Shown here piece after piece: positions 22,083-30,646 of a stretch of DNA of 64,000 nucleotides (within the stretch, counting starts at the first letter, position 1; the number at the start of each line of letters is the position of its first letter). Source of the stretch: Mucilaginibacter hurinus (GTDB lineage: Bacteria; Bacteroidota; Bacteroidia; Sphingobacteriales; Sphingobacteriaceae); NCBI RefSeq assembly GCF_003324525.1, contig NZ_QGDC01000005.1, positions 62,001 to 126,000 of the forward strand, given 5' to 3'. The notes below the pieces were generated by a model. It was given only the letters and a program-made list of their open reading frames with translations, did no database searches and had not been told where the DNA came from. The translations under genes and the position numbers were made by a program.

Positions 22083-22127
22083 ATAAACATATTCGTGTTA
22101 AACCTGTTATCATATAAAGCTTATATT

Positions 22128-22670
22128 ATGGAGACGCAAAAAGTTGTTTCAGGTAACACCGAAGGTGATGTGTGGAATAAAATAGCCGCTGATTTAAAAC
22201 CGGACGTTTTTAACTATGAAGTACAGATAAACCAGGGCACACACGTTGTTGACCTCAGCATTGACATCGATCTGGGCGGCGGTTTCGAAGGTGGGTTCGC
22301 GCTTACACTATTTAAAGCACCGGTTAGCGTATCATCAGATTTTAAGTTTGCCGTACATGACGAGGGATTCATTGATGAAATAGGAAAGTTTTTTGGGATG
22401 CAGGACGTGAAGATTGGTTACGAGGAACTTGACAGGCACTTAATAGTCAAAACTAATGATGAGAAAAAGTTACACCACATATTTTCTGATACGGAAACAA
22501 GAACAACATTAGTGGAATTGGAGGACTTTGACCTGGGCATCCACCACCATACTACCGATGCCGGCGAAAGTGCTACGCTTGAACTTAATATAGATGAGGG
22601 TATAACCGATATTGCCGTTTTAAAAAAAATATACGATGCGTTTTATACAGTATTAAGTGCGATATCATAG
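22128..22670 (+). CDS. Conserved-looking hypothetical protein
   Basis: No function recognised. The ATG at 22128 (METQKVVSG) gives 180 residues, soluble, without signal or TM. It is acidic, with a glycine-rich stretch IDLGGGFEGGFAL, a central FGMQDVKIGYEELDRHLIVKT and a histidine cluster GIHHHTTD. It starts 45 nt after the broken CAT-like gene. The frame extends upstream to 22095 without obvious coding character. Confidence 0.65.
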   Translation: METQKVVSGNTEGDVWNKIAADLKPDVFNYEVQINQGTHVVDLSIDIDLGGGFEGGFALTLFKAPVSVSSDFKFAVHDEGFIDEIGKFFGMQDVKIGYEELDRHLIVKTNDEKKLHHIFSDTETRTTLVELEDFDLGIHHHTTDAGESATLELNIDEGITDIAVLKKIYDAFYTVLSAIS

Positions 22671-22673
22671 ACG

Positions 22674-23780
22674 TTACAGCGAATCATCAATCAGTTTTAA
22701 CGGCACCCTTACCGCTTTGGGCCGGTAAAGGTTTGGGTCGTACTTGTTATCCACACATGTTTTCACGCAGTTGCCGTAACCATTTATGCAATAGGTTAAC
22801 AGCACCTCATTATTCTCATTGATAAACTCCGGGTGAAGTATGGCGGCATAGAAAAATGGCGAATGGCCTTCAAGCTTGTCGGGTATAGTATATATTAACT
22901 TGCTATTCACAAACGGACCAGTAGGCGTTTCACTTACTGCGGTGTATATACGTTTACCTAAATCACAACCCATGCTGAACTCAGCGGTAGTCATCACGTA
23001 TTTATTTTTCACCTTACTTACAATATTGCTGAAGCCTTTACCCTGGGCACTCGGTGAAATTTTTTTTATGTCGGGTTGCCAGGTAGTGCCGTCCCAAAAA
23101 TCCCACTTAGCAGTTGGTTTTAGTATAGGAAAGCGCGCTACATATAACTTACCGGGATCATGCCCCTTGCTTCCATAGGCATACACAAAGCCCGACTTAT
23201 CATCTTTTACAAACCCCTGGCCAAAGCTTATGCCGTTAAAGTTTTGCAAAGGGGAGTAACTGATCACCTTCATCTCCGGATACTTTATTTTGGCCCAATA
23301 ATCAACCGAGTTGCTCTTAAAATTCATTTCGCCTCCGTTTCCGGCGGTGAGATTAAAGCAAAAAATGTAAACAGTGTCCGTTAGCTGTATGCCGCCTGCC
23401 GGCCAAAACCAATATTGATGCCCGGCCGGGTTTTCAAACACGCTTTTATTATCCTGGTTTAAGGTTGCAGACTGTGTCCATTCCCACTGGTTTATCCCCG
23501 GTTGCAACAATGCAGCACTATGGGTATTAAACAGGCACGGTACCGATTTGGTAGCGGGGTTATACATATTAACGTAACTATCCCCAAACGTCCAAAGCAC
23601 TTTACCGTTAGCTAATGGTATCGAGAATGCTCCGTCACCTGCGTTCCAACCTGTATCACGTTTAAAAAACGCTGTAGCAATACTGTCATTGACCGCTTTA
23701 CGAGGCAAGGATGACATCTTGTTTTGTGAAAAACAGGTATTGGCCGTAATAATAAATGCAATGGCTAAAAAAATTTTCAT
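22674..23780 (-). CDS. Secreted DUF4185/DUF5005-like propeller protein
   Basis: A 368-residue protein with a signal peptide (1-18, cleaved near CFSQ). The mature part has repeated blade-like segments: WTFGDSYVNMYNP, QYWFWPAGGIQL, FVYAYGSKG and YTAVSETPTGPF. These resemble DUF4185/DUF5005 glycosidase-like five-bladed propellers, which are related in fold to GH43/GH32. Two cysteine pairs near the C-terminus (YCINGYGNCVKTCV) probably form disulfides. The reaction is unknown; a glycan-processing role is plausible beside the GH43 and GH127 genes. It converges with the hypothetical gene ending at 22670. Confidence 0.72.
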   Translation of the reverse strand: MKIFLAIAFIITANTCFSQNKMSSLPRKAVNDSIATAFFKRDTGWNAGDGAFSIPLANGKVLWTFGDSYVNMYNPATKSVPCLFNTHSAALLQPGINQWEWTQSATLNQDNKSVFENPAGHQYWFWPAGGIQLTDTVYIFCFNLTAGNGGEMNFKSNSVDYWAKIKYPEMKVISYSPLQNFNGISFGQGFVKDDKSGFVYAYGSKGHDPGKLYVARFPILKPTAKWDFWDGTTWQPDIKKISPSAQGKGFSNIVSKVKNKYVMTTAEFSMGCDLGKRIYTAVSETPTGPFVNSKLIYTIPDKLEGHSPFFYAAILHPEFINENNEVLLTYCINGYGNCVKTCVDNKYDPNLYRPKAVRVPLKLIDDSL

Positions 23781-23846
23781 CGCTGCAAAAGAATAAAAAT
23801 ATCATAGGATAGCGGTGTAACATTTTCATAAATAATTAAATAAACA

Positions 23847-23891
23847 TTTGTGAAACCAAAAGGTTACATATATATTTGAAACCAATTGGTT
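23847..23891 (+). promoter_or_regulatory. Promoter with two palindromic operators (SRPBCC gene)
   Basis: TTTG (23847-23850), 20 nt, then TATATTTG (23871-23878) fits the Bacteroidota promoter. AACCAAAAGGTT (23854-23865) lies between the two boxes, and the perfect palindrome AACCAATTGGTT (23880-23891) follows the -7 box at the expected start site. Both are part of a repeated unit GAAACCAnnnGGTTACATATA with 26-bp centre spacing. Occupancy of either should block transcription. An ArsR-, MarR- or TetR-type repressor is inferred. Confidence 0.65.
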
Positions 23892-23917
23892 ACATATAAA
23901 CTTAAAAAGTACTTGAT

Positions 23918-24346
23918 ATGAATAACGAACCTTTTGTAATAGAGCGGGTATATAACGCCCCGGTTGAAAAAGTATGGCAGGCCATTACTGATAAAGATCA
24001 AATGAAGCAATGGTATTTTAACATCCCCGCCTTTGAACCAAAATTGGGCTTTGAATTCAGTTTTGAGGGTAATGATGGGGATAAGGTTTTTGTGCATTTA
24101 TGTAAGGTCACCGAAGTTAACTATTTAAAAAGACTGGCTTATTCATGGGCATATGCGGGATTTGATGGCTATTCTGTAGTTACATTTGACTTATCGCCAG
24201 AGGGAGATAAAACCAAGTTAAAGCTTACGCATGCGGGTTTAGAAACTTTTCCGCAAGACCACCCATCATTTGCAAAAGCAAATTTTTCTGCCGGGTGGAC
24301 CGAAGTTATTGGCACGTTACTGCCAGGTTTTGTTGAAAAGAATTAA
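23918..24346 (+). CDS. SRPBCC / AHSA1-domain protein
   Basis: A 142-residue START-like protein. It begins with FVIERVYNAPVEKVWQAITDKDQMKQWYF, continues with GFEFSFEGND and ends with a helix WTEVIGTLLPGFVEKN, all typical of AHSA1-type proteins. It is probably a small cytoplasmic binding protein without a known ligand. It is a single-gene unit: it has its own double-operator promoter at 23847-23891 and is followed by two hairpins at 24362-24426. It is distinct in sequence from the SRPBCC protein at 10879. Confidence 0.9.
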   Translation: MNNEPFVIERVYNAPVEKVWQAITDKDQMKQWYFNIPAFEPKLGFEFSFEGNDGDKVFVHLCKVTEVNYLKRLAYSWAYAGFDGYSVVTFDLSPEGDKTKLKLTHAGLETFPQDHPSFAKANFSAGWTEVIGTLLPGFVEKN

Positions 24347-24361
24347 AAAATGTTAACAGGA

Positions 24362-24426
24362 CGCTTATGGTTTACCATAAGCGCCTATTGTAAAAGCGCG
24401 GTTACATTAATGTAACCGCGCTTTTT
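24362..24426 (+). terminator. Two consecutive hairpins ending the SRPBCC transcript
   Basis: CGCTTATGG-TTTA-CCATAAGCG (24362-24383) is followed by a 34-nt perfect palindrome at 24392-24425 (AAAAGCGCGGTTACAT and its complement) with a T run. The second is a strong intrinsic terminator on both strands. Confidence 0.87.
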
Positions 24427-24481
24427 ATTTGTGTGATAAACCATTTGTATGCTTGTAAATACAAATAAAATATAGTAATTA

Positions 24482-24495
24482 TGCAATCGATTGCA
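24482..24495. promoter_or_regulatory. LacI-type operator upstream of the PVC-cytochrome gene
   Basis: TGCAATCGATTGCA is a perfect 14-bp palindrome that fits the LacI-family pattern TGnAAnCGnTTnCA. It lies 82 nt before the ATG at 24578. No LacI-family gene is in the window, so the regulator would act from elsewhere. Confidence 0.6.
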
Positions 24496-24577
24496 ATTGA
24501 CGATTTTGATTATTTCGGAGCCGTTATTTCGATCGCTTTTATAAAACATTAAAAATAACCAACATTACCAACCATTA

Positions 24578-27500
24578 ATGAAACGTAACAGATTATTAAT
24601 TTTATCCTTAATTGTTATTTCGTCTTTTATTATAGCCATAGGATGTAAGGTTAGAAAAAAGGAAGAGCAAAAGACAGGAGATACCAACGCGGCGTTACCG
24701 GCAGATAGTGCCGAGGATGACAGTAAGTATAGCGGAGTGCTTTTTAATGAAAACATCCGGCGAACAACCGCCCGTACGCCCGAAGAGGAACGGCTTGGTT
24801 TCAAACTGCCGCCCGGATTTGAAATACAGCTTTTTGCATCAGAACCTGAAATCGGTAAACCAATCAACATTAGTTTTGACGCGAAAGGACGCATGTGGGT
24901 ATCGCAGTCATTTGAATATCCGTTTGCCGCTAAAGCACCTAACAAACCTAAAGACCGGGTTACCATACTTGAGGACACAGACGGAGACGGCCGGGCTGAC
25001 AAGTTCACCCATTTTAACGATACCCTAAACATACCGATAGGCATACTCCCGGTTGTTGACGGCGCAGTATCTTTTAGCATCCCCAATATTTATCATTTTA
25101 CCGATAGCAACGGCGACGGAAAAGCCGACGCAGGCAAAAAGATGTTTGGCCCGTTTGGTTATACCGATACTCACGGAATGGTTAATAACCTCCTGCGCGG
25201 ATTTGACGGATGGATATATTCATGCCATGGTTTCACTAATCATTCAACTGTTTCGGGTGCCGACGGCCATACAATTACCATGAATTCGGGCAATACCTTT
25301 AGGTTCAAACCTGACGGTAGCCGGATTGAGCATCATACGCATGGACGTATCAATCCCTTCGGTTTAGTGTATGACGAAATGGGTTACATGTACTCTACTG
25401 ACTGCCACACATCGCCATTGTACCAGCTTATACGCGGCGGCGATTACTACCAATGGGGTAAAGATGTTGGGATGGGCTTTGCGCCGGATATGAAACCAAT
25501 GCAAAATGAGGCAACAGCGCTTGCAGGCATAGGGTATTATGCTGACGTATTGTTTCCTGCGACTTATCAAAAAAACTTTTATATAGGTGACGCAGTAGCC
25601 AGCCGCGTATACCGTAACTCGTCAACCAATAAAGGGTCAACACCGATAGGAAAAAAAGAAGCGGATTTTGTAAAGAGCCAGGATCCATGGTTTCGCCCGG
25701 TTGATGTTAAAATGGGGCCGGATGGTGCAATTTACATAGCCGACTTTTATAACAGTATTATTGGTCACTACGAGGTGCCGCTTGACGACCCGCGTCGCGA
25801 CCGTGTTCGTGGCCGTATCTGGCGTATTACCTATAAGGGTATGGCCAATAAAAAAACTGACTTAAGTGTTGCCACGCTTGACGCGTTACTTGCCGCGCTT
25901 GATATGCAGAACATGCAAATACGTATGCTGGCAGCTGATCAGATAGCTGACCGGATAGGACAACCTGCTGTTGCAGCGCTGAAAAATATCATTAAAAAGA
26001 AAAATACCAGCCCTACAAAATATATCCACGCGTTATGGATACTGCAGCGCTTAAATGCCCTGAACACTGAGGAAATCAAAAATGCGGCTTCGGCAAAAGA
26101 TCCGCTGATACGGGTGCATGCCATGCGGGTGTTGCTTGATCGTAAACCGGATGAAAAAAATATTTACGCGTTGTTGGTTAAAGCGATTAAGGACGCTAAT
26201 CCTCACGTACAAAGGGCTGCTGCCGAGGTATTTGTAAACTATCCTGATACAAAATCGCTCCAACACATATTAGCGTTGCGCGCTGCAGCGCCGGCCGACG
26301 ATTCGCACATGATTTATACTGCCCGTTTGGTTACCCGTAATATTTTGCGGAATGCACATGTTATGCGCGAGGTAGTTGCCAAACAATGGAATGATACCGA
26401 TGCCGGCAATATCGCTGATGTGCTGGCCGGCGTTGAATCAGAGCCGTCAGGGGCATTCCTGGCAAAATACATGGAAAATCATAACGTTTCTGCAGATAAA
26501 GTACCAGCTACCTATCAGCAACTCGCACGTTTTGCTGATCAATCGCAACTGGACAAAATAATTAATAAGGCCCGTCAAAAATCGGCAGAAGATATAGAAC
26601 TCGGCTACCTTACTTTACAAGGGGTTAGGCGCGGTTTAGCGCAACGGGATGCCCGCGAAACAGATGCCGTAAAGCAATGGGGCCGTGAATTGGCTAAGGC
26701 GTTGCTTGACAAATATCCCGCTGAAAATCCGTGGACTTTTGACGGGGTTGACCGGCAGAACTTTGCTATTGGTGTTGCCGGCGATTTTCAATTGATTGAA
26801 CTGGAACCCCAACTTAAACGTTATTTGGCGCCCACGTCAAAAACGGTAGTTAATACACAGGCTAACGCGTTAAAAGCGTTGCTTAAAATATCACCTCAGC
26901 GCGGCGCTGCTCTGGCATCAGAACTATTACGGGATCCTTCAGTGGGCATGGAATTAAAATCAAGGGTTGCCGGCGCGTTAAACGACCTGACAGGTACGTC
27001 TGATAAAGCGGTACTGGCTTCGGTGAATAAAGCATTGGCTGATGTAAATAACGCCCCACCCGATCTGCAGTCCAGCATCATCATATCCCTGGCTACGTCA
27101 CCAGAGGGCAAGGATATCATCTTTAACAAAGTGCGCAAAGGCGAGTACATTTCACGTATACTGGTGCAGCCTAAAGTTGAAGAGCGCATACTGATGGGCA
27201 TAACTCCTAAACAGAAAAAAGTTTACCAGGAGATTATCGCTAATGTAGAACCGGTGAACGCCGAACGCAATAAAATTATAGCCGAACGTGTTTTGGCATT
27301 TGCCCAAAACAATCTAAAAAAGAACCTTCCTTCGCTTGATTCGAGTAAAATAGTGTTCACGCAAAACTGCGCAACCTGCCATAAGATAAATGGAGAAGGC
27401 GGTAATATAGGGCCAAATCTTGATGGCGTAAGCAAATGGGGACCGAATAACCTGGCAGAAAAAATATTAGACCCTAACCGGAATATTTCAGAGGCATTTC

Positions 27501-27736
27501 GTAATTATACGATTAAATTAAAAGACGGTAAGGTGCTTTCGGGCTTATTCAGGCGCGAAGAAGGCGCGGTAATAGTTTTTGCCGATATTGCCGGCCAGGA
27601 ATTTACCGTAGCCAAAAAGGATATAGCAGAACGTACCGCTGCAAAATATACACTTATGCCAGATAACTTCAGGGATAAACTGTCGCAGCGTGAGTTTGAT
27701 GCCGTTATAAATTATTTGCTGAACCCTAAAAGCTAA
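24578..27736 (+). CDS. PVC-type lipoprotein: propeller dehydrogenase, HEAT repeats and cytochrome c
   Basis: A 1052-residue envelope lipoprotein (lipid Cys23). Residues ~75-430 form an NHL/sorbosone-dehydrogenase-like beta-propeller (GFEIQLFASEPEIGKP, DGDGRADKFTHF). Residues ~440-900 are HEAT-like helical repeats. The C-terminus (~920-1052) is a cytochrome c domain with heme motif C931-A-T-C934-H935. This architecture is known as the PVC-type heme-binding, membrane-bound dehydrogenase group. Members are thought to oxidise sugars or glycan fragments in the periplasm and pass electrons to the respiratory chain, but substrates are undefined. It heads a co-directional cluster with an FG-GAP protein, an MFS transporter and a Gfo/Idh oxidoreductase, behind a LacI-type operator. 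Confidence 0.88.
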   Translation: MKRNRLLILSLIVISSFIIAIGCKVRKKEEQKTGDTNAALPADSAEDDSKYSGVLFNENIRRTTARTPEEERLGFKLPPGFEIQLFASEPEIGKPINISFDAKGRMWVSQSFEYPFAAKAPNKPKDRVTILEDTDGDGRADKFTHFNDTLNIPIGILPVVDGAVSFSIPNIYHFTDSNGDGKADAGKKMFGPFGYTDTHGMVNNLLRGFDGWIYSCHGFTNHSTVSGADGHTITMNSGNTFRFKPDGSRIEHHTHGRINPFGLVYDEMGYMYSTDCHTSPLYQLIRGGDYYQWGKDVGMGFAPDMKPMQNEATALAGIGYYADVLFPATYQKNFYIGDAVASRVYRNSSTNKGSTPIGKKEADFVKSQDPWFRPVDVKMGPDGAIYIADFYNSIIGHYEVPLDDPRRDRVRGRIWRITYKGMANKKTDLSVATLDALLAALDMQNMQIRMLAADQIADRIGQPAVAALKNIIKKKNTSPTKYIHALWILQRLNALNTEEIKNAASAKDPLIRVHAMRVLLDRKPDEKNIYALLVKAIKDANPHVQRAAAEVFVNYPDTKSLQHILALRAAAPADDSHMIYTARLVTRNILRNAHVMREVVAKQWNDTDAGNIADVLAGVESEPSGAFLAKYMENHNVSADKVPATYQQLARFADQSQLDKIINKARQKSAEDIELGYLTLQGVRRGLAQRDARETDAVKQWGRELAKALLDKYPAENPWTFDGVDRQNFAIGVAGDFQLIELEPQLKRYLAPTSKTVVNTQANALKALLKISPQRGAALASELLRDPSVGMELKSRVAGALNDLTGTSDKAVLASVNKALADVNNAPPDLQSSIIISLATSPEGKDIIFNKVRKGEYISRILVQPKVEERILMGITPKQKKVYQEIIANVEPVNAERNKIIAERVLAFAQNNLKKNLPSLDSSKIVFTQNCATCHKINGEGGNIGPNLDGVSKWGPNNLAEKILDPNRNISEAFRNYTIKLKDGKVLSGLFRREEGAVIVFADIAGQEFTVAKKDIAERTAAKYTLMPDNFRDKLSQREFDAVINYLLNPKS

Positions 27737-27760
27737 ATTCGATAACATAAAGTAGTTGAT

Positions 27761-28954
27761 ATGATAACAAGAGATTTATGCCTGGCATGTGCGCTTGCTT
27801 TAACAAGCGGCGTGTGCAATGCACAAACACCGTTTACCAGCGGTTTTAAAAAGCATACCCTTACCACTGAGTTTAAAACTGAAGGCGTAACAGTAGCCGA
27901 CGTTAACAAAGACGGTAAAATTGATATCATAGCGGGGCCTGAATGGTTTGAGGCACCAAATTGGACCAAGCATACCATTTACGAATCAAAAGTTTATGAT
28001 CCGGGAAAGGAGTATGCCACATCCTTTTTAAACCTTAGCCTGGACGTAAATTTTGACGGCTGGGAGGATTTAGTAGTCATAGATTTTCCGGGTAAACCCG
28101 GCATATGGTATGAAAACCCTAAAAACAAACCCGCTTTATGGACAAAGCATGTTTTTTTGCCGGAGGTAAGTATAGGCAACGAGTCGCCTGCATTTGTAGA
28201 TGTTGACAATGATGGAAGGCTTGATATACTTTGTGCCGATTCAAAAGCAAAAAAAGTAATTTGGATACAGGCGCCGGTTAAGAAGGGTGATACTACCTGG
28301 AAATCTTACGTAATAAGTAATGAAGACCCGGACAATTCGTTTATTTTCACCCATGGCATTGGTTACGGAGATATAAATGGTGACGGCCGCCGCGATGTAT
28401 TTACCCGCCGTGGCTGGTGGGAAGGCCCGGCTAACCCAAAACAAAATACAGCTTGGGTTTACCATGCCACCGACATTGGCGAAGATTGCGCGCACATGCA
28501 TGCCTTTGACGTTAATGGCGACGGCCTTGCAGACATCATAAGTTCGTCAGCCCATAAAATAGGGATTTGGTGGCACCAACAGATTAAAGATGCGCAAGGT
28601 AACATCAGCTTTAAACGCAACCTTATAAGCAATGCTTTTTCGCAATCGCACTCCATGACGTTTGAAGATATCAATAAGGATGGCTATAAAGATTTGGTGG
28701 TGGGCAAGCGTTTTTTTGCCCATAACGATACTAATTATGATCCGGGCGCTCATGATCCGGCCGTGCTGTATTGGTTTGAGTATACGCCTAAAGCGCCATA
28801 CTTTATCCCTCACAAGGTAGACGATAACTCAGGGGCGGGCCTCAATACAATCGCAAAGGATATTAATAAGGATAAAAAAGTGGATATAATAATTGCCAAT
28901 AAAAAGGGCGTTTACTATTTTGAGAACCAAATGGGCAAGAAAAAGAAAAAATAA
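27761..28954 (+). CDS. Secreted FG-GAP/VCBS repeat propeller protein
   Basis: A 397-residue exported protein (signal ~1-21, cleaved after CNAQ or nearby). About seven repeats carry the calcium-loop pattern DxNxDGxxD: VNKDGKIDII, VNFDGWEDLV, VDNDGRLDIL, INGDGRRDVF, VNGDGLADII, INKDGYKDLV and INKDKKVDII, which suits one seven-bladed integrin-like propeller. No catalytic motif is visible. It follows the PVC-cytochrome gene by 24 nt, so it is probably a cotranscribed binding or accessory partner. The C-terminus is lysine-rich (GKKKKK). Confidence 0.88.
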   Translation: MITRDLCLACALALTSGVCNAQTPFTSGFKKHTLTTEFKTEGVTVADVNKDGKIDIIAGPEWFEAPNWTKHTIYESKVYDPGKEYATSFLNLSLDVNFDGWEDLVVIDFPGKPGIWYENPKNKPALWTKHVFLPEVSIGNESPAFVDVDNDGRLDILCADSKAKKVIWIQAPVKKGDTTWKSYVISNEDPDNSFIFTHGIGYGDINGDGRRDVFTRRGWWEGPANPKQNTAWVYHATDIGEDCAHMHAFDVNGDGLADIISSSAHKIGIWWHQQIKDAQGNISFKRNLISNAFSQSHSMTFEDINKDGYKDLVVGKRFFAHNDTNYDPGAHDPAVLYWFEYTPKAPYFIPHKVDDNSGAGLNTIAKDINKDKKVDIIIANKKGVYYFENQMGKKKKK

Positions 28955-29007
28955 TGCAACTTTAAAAAGTTATTCATCACTTATTACCAATTAACCCTAA
29001 TGAAATT

Positions 29008-30567
29008 ATGAGCGCTGTTAAAACCAATGCGAAAGAAGAGCCTAATAAATTGCTGTTCTGGGCTTGCTTTGTAGCTATTGTTACTACCTCTTTTGGCTTT
29101 ATTTTACGAGCCATGACACTGCCTCAATGGAGCGCGGACTTTAACCTTACAAACACACAAACCGGTGAAATTGCCGGCGTGGGCTTATGGCCGTTTGCCA
29201 TTAGCATTGTGTTGTTTAGTTTAATAATTGATAAAGTGGGGTACAAAAACTCCATGATATTCGCGTTTATCTGCCACGTTTTGTCGGCGGTGGTTACCTG
29301 GTTTGCTGATGGTTATACCATGTTGTACATAGGAACATTTATTATGGCGTTGGGTAATGGTACCGTTGAAGCGGTTACCAACCCGGCAGTGGCCAGTATG
29401 TTTCCGCGGGAAAAAACCAAATGGCTTAACTTTTTGCATGCCGGCTGGCCTACCGGTTTAATATTGGGCGGTGTAATGGCCCTTTTAATGGGACCCGAAA
29501 CCAACTGGAAAATAAAAATACTACTGGTATTGCTGCCGGCGGTACTGTATGGAATTTTAATGCTTGGCCGCAAGTTTCCTGTTAATGAACGTGTAAGGGC
29601 AGGTGTATCTTACCTTGAAATGCTTAAAGAAGTTGGTATAGGCGGCGCACTGATTATAGTGGGTTTGATCATATTTCAAATAGGCTCTGTTTTTGGATGG
29701 ACAACTACCGTTAACGTTGTGGTTACCTTAGTTATAGTAGCCCTGTTCGGCGCATATGTACGTAGCTTTGGCCAGCCGCTGTTTATTATTATGTTGCTTA
29801 TTATGCTACCACTAGCGGTTACAGAACTGGGTACAGATAGCTGGGTATCTGACCTGATGGCCCCCGCTATGGAAAAAATCGGTTTGCAAGGCGGATGGAT
29901 ACTTATTTATACATCTGCGATAATGGTTATACTTCGTTTTAGCGCGGGCAGCATTGTTCACAGGATATCGCCTTTAGGGTTGCTTGCGGTTTGTTCAAGT
30001 ATTGCAGCTGTTGGTTTGTACTTCCTGTCTACAGCAGATGGTATTATGATTTTGGTTGCCGCTACTATATTCGGCTTAGGGAAAAGCTTCTTTTGGCCAA
30101 CGATGCTGGGTGTTGTTGCTGAACGTTTACCAAAAGGCGGCGCCTTAACCTTAAACATTACTGGTGGTGTGGGTATGATTGGTGCCGGTGTTATCGGAAC
30201 GGTAATACTTGGTTTTGTGCAGGATAAATCAATAGATAACAACCTGCGCGCTTATGACCAAAAAAACAACAGCGCGTTGCACAGCACTTACGTTACCGAA
30301 TCTAAATCAAGTATGTTCGGTGATTACCAGGCTATCAACGCTGAAAAACTTGCGGGTGCGCCCGAAAATGATAAAGCCCAGGTAAATACAGTACAGGCGG
30401 AAGCGAAAAAAGGAGCCCTTAAAACAGTGGCGTTATTCCCTATAGGCATGCTCGTTTGCTATTTGCTGCTGATAATGTATTTTAAATCAAAAGGGGGATA
30501 TAAAGCTGTGTCGTTAGACGACGGACCTGAAAACGAAGTGCCTACACGCGGCCCTACGCCTGCATAA
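29008..30567 (+). CDS. MFS transporter
   Basis: A 519-residue inner-membrane protein with about 12 hydrophobic segments, starting with WACFVAIVTTSFGFILRAM and ending near LFPIGMLVCYLLLIMYF. The Major Facilitator loop between TM2 and TM3 appears as DKVGYKNSM. The last membrane span is separated by a ~60-residue polar insert (~410-470), which is longer than usual. The substrate is probably a sugar or oxidised sugar handled by the flanking PVC dehydrogenase and Gfo/Idh enzyme, inferred from context. It is co-directional with both (54- and 80-nt gaps), with a stable hairpin after its stop. Confidence 0.88.
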   Translation: MSAVKTNAKEEPNKLLFWACFVAIVTTSFGFILRAMTLPQWSADFNLTNTQTGEIAGVGLWPFAISIVLFSLIIDKVGYKNSMIFAFICHVLSAVVTWFADGYTMLYIGTFIMALGNGTVEAVTNPAVASMFPREKTKWLNFLHAGWPTGLILGGVMALLMGPETNWKIKILLVLLPAVLYGILMLGRKFPVNERVRAGVSYLEMLKEVGIGGALIIVGLIIFQIGSVFGWTTTVNVVVTLVIVALFGAYVRSFGQPLFIIMLLIMLPLAVTELGTDSWVSDLMAPAMEKIGLQGGWILIYTSAIMVILRFSAGSIVHRISPLGLLAVCSSIAAVGLYFLSTADGIMILVAATIFGLGKSFFWPTMLGVVAERLPKGGALTLNITGGVGMIGAGVIGTVILGFVQDKSIDNNLRAYDQKNNSALHSTYVTESKSSMFGDYQAINAEKLAGAPENDKAQVNTVQAEAKKGALKTVALFPIGMLVCYLLLIMYFKSKGGYKAVSLDDGPENEVPTRGPTPA

Positions 30568-30582
30568 TAAACGCATTAAATC

Positions 30583-30614
30583 GTCCTTCCGGTGTGCGCG
30601 TACACCGGAAGGAC
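30583..30614 (+). terminator. Intercistronic hairpin after the MFS gene
   Basis: GTCCTTCCGGTGT pairs perfectly with ACACCGGAAGGAC around a 6-nt loop. Only a short T tract follows, so it may be a partial terminator or an mRNA-stabilising stem inside the operon. Confidence 0.6.
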
Positions 30615-30646
30615 TTTAGATATTATAACAAGAACTATAAATTATC

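Noticed and set aside
24578..27736. Recent transfer of the PVC-type cytochrome gene from Planctomycetes
   Set aside because: The name reflects first description only; this architecture is common in Bacteroidota, and composition and lipoprotein signal look native.
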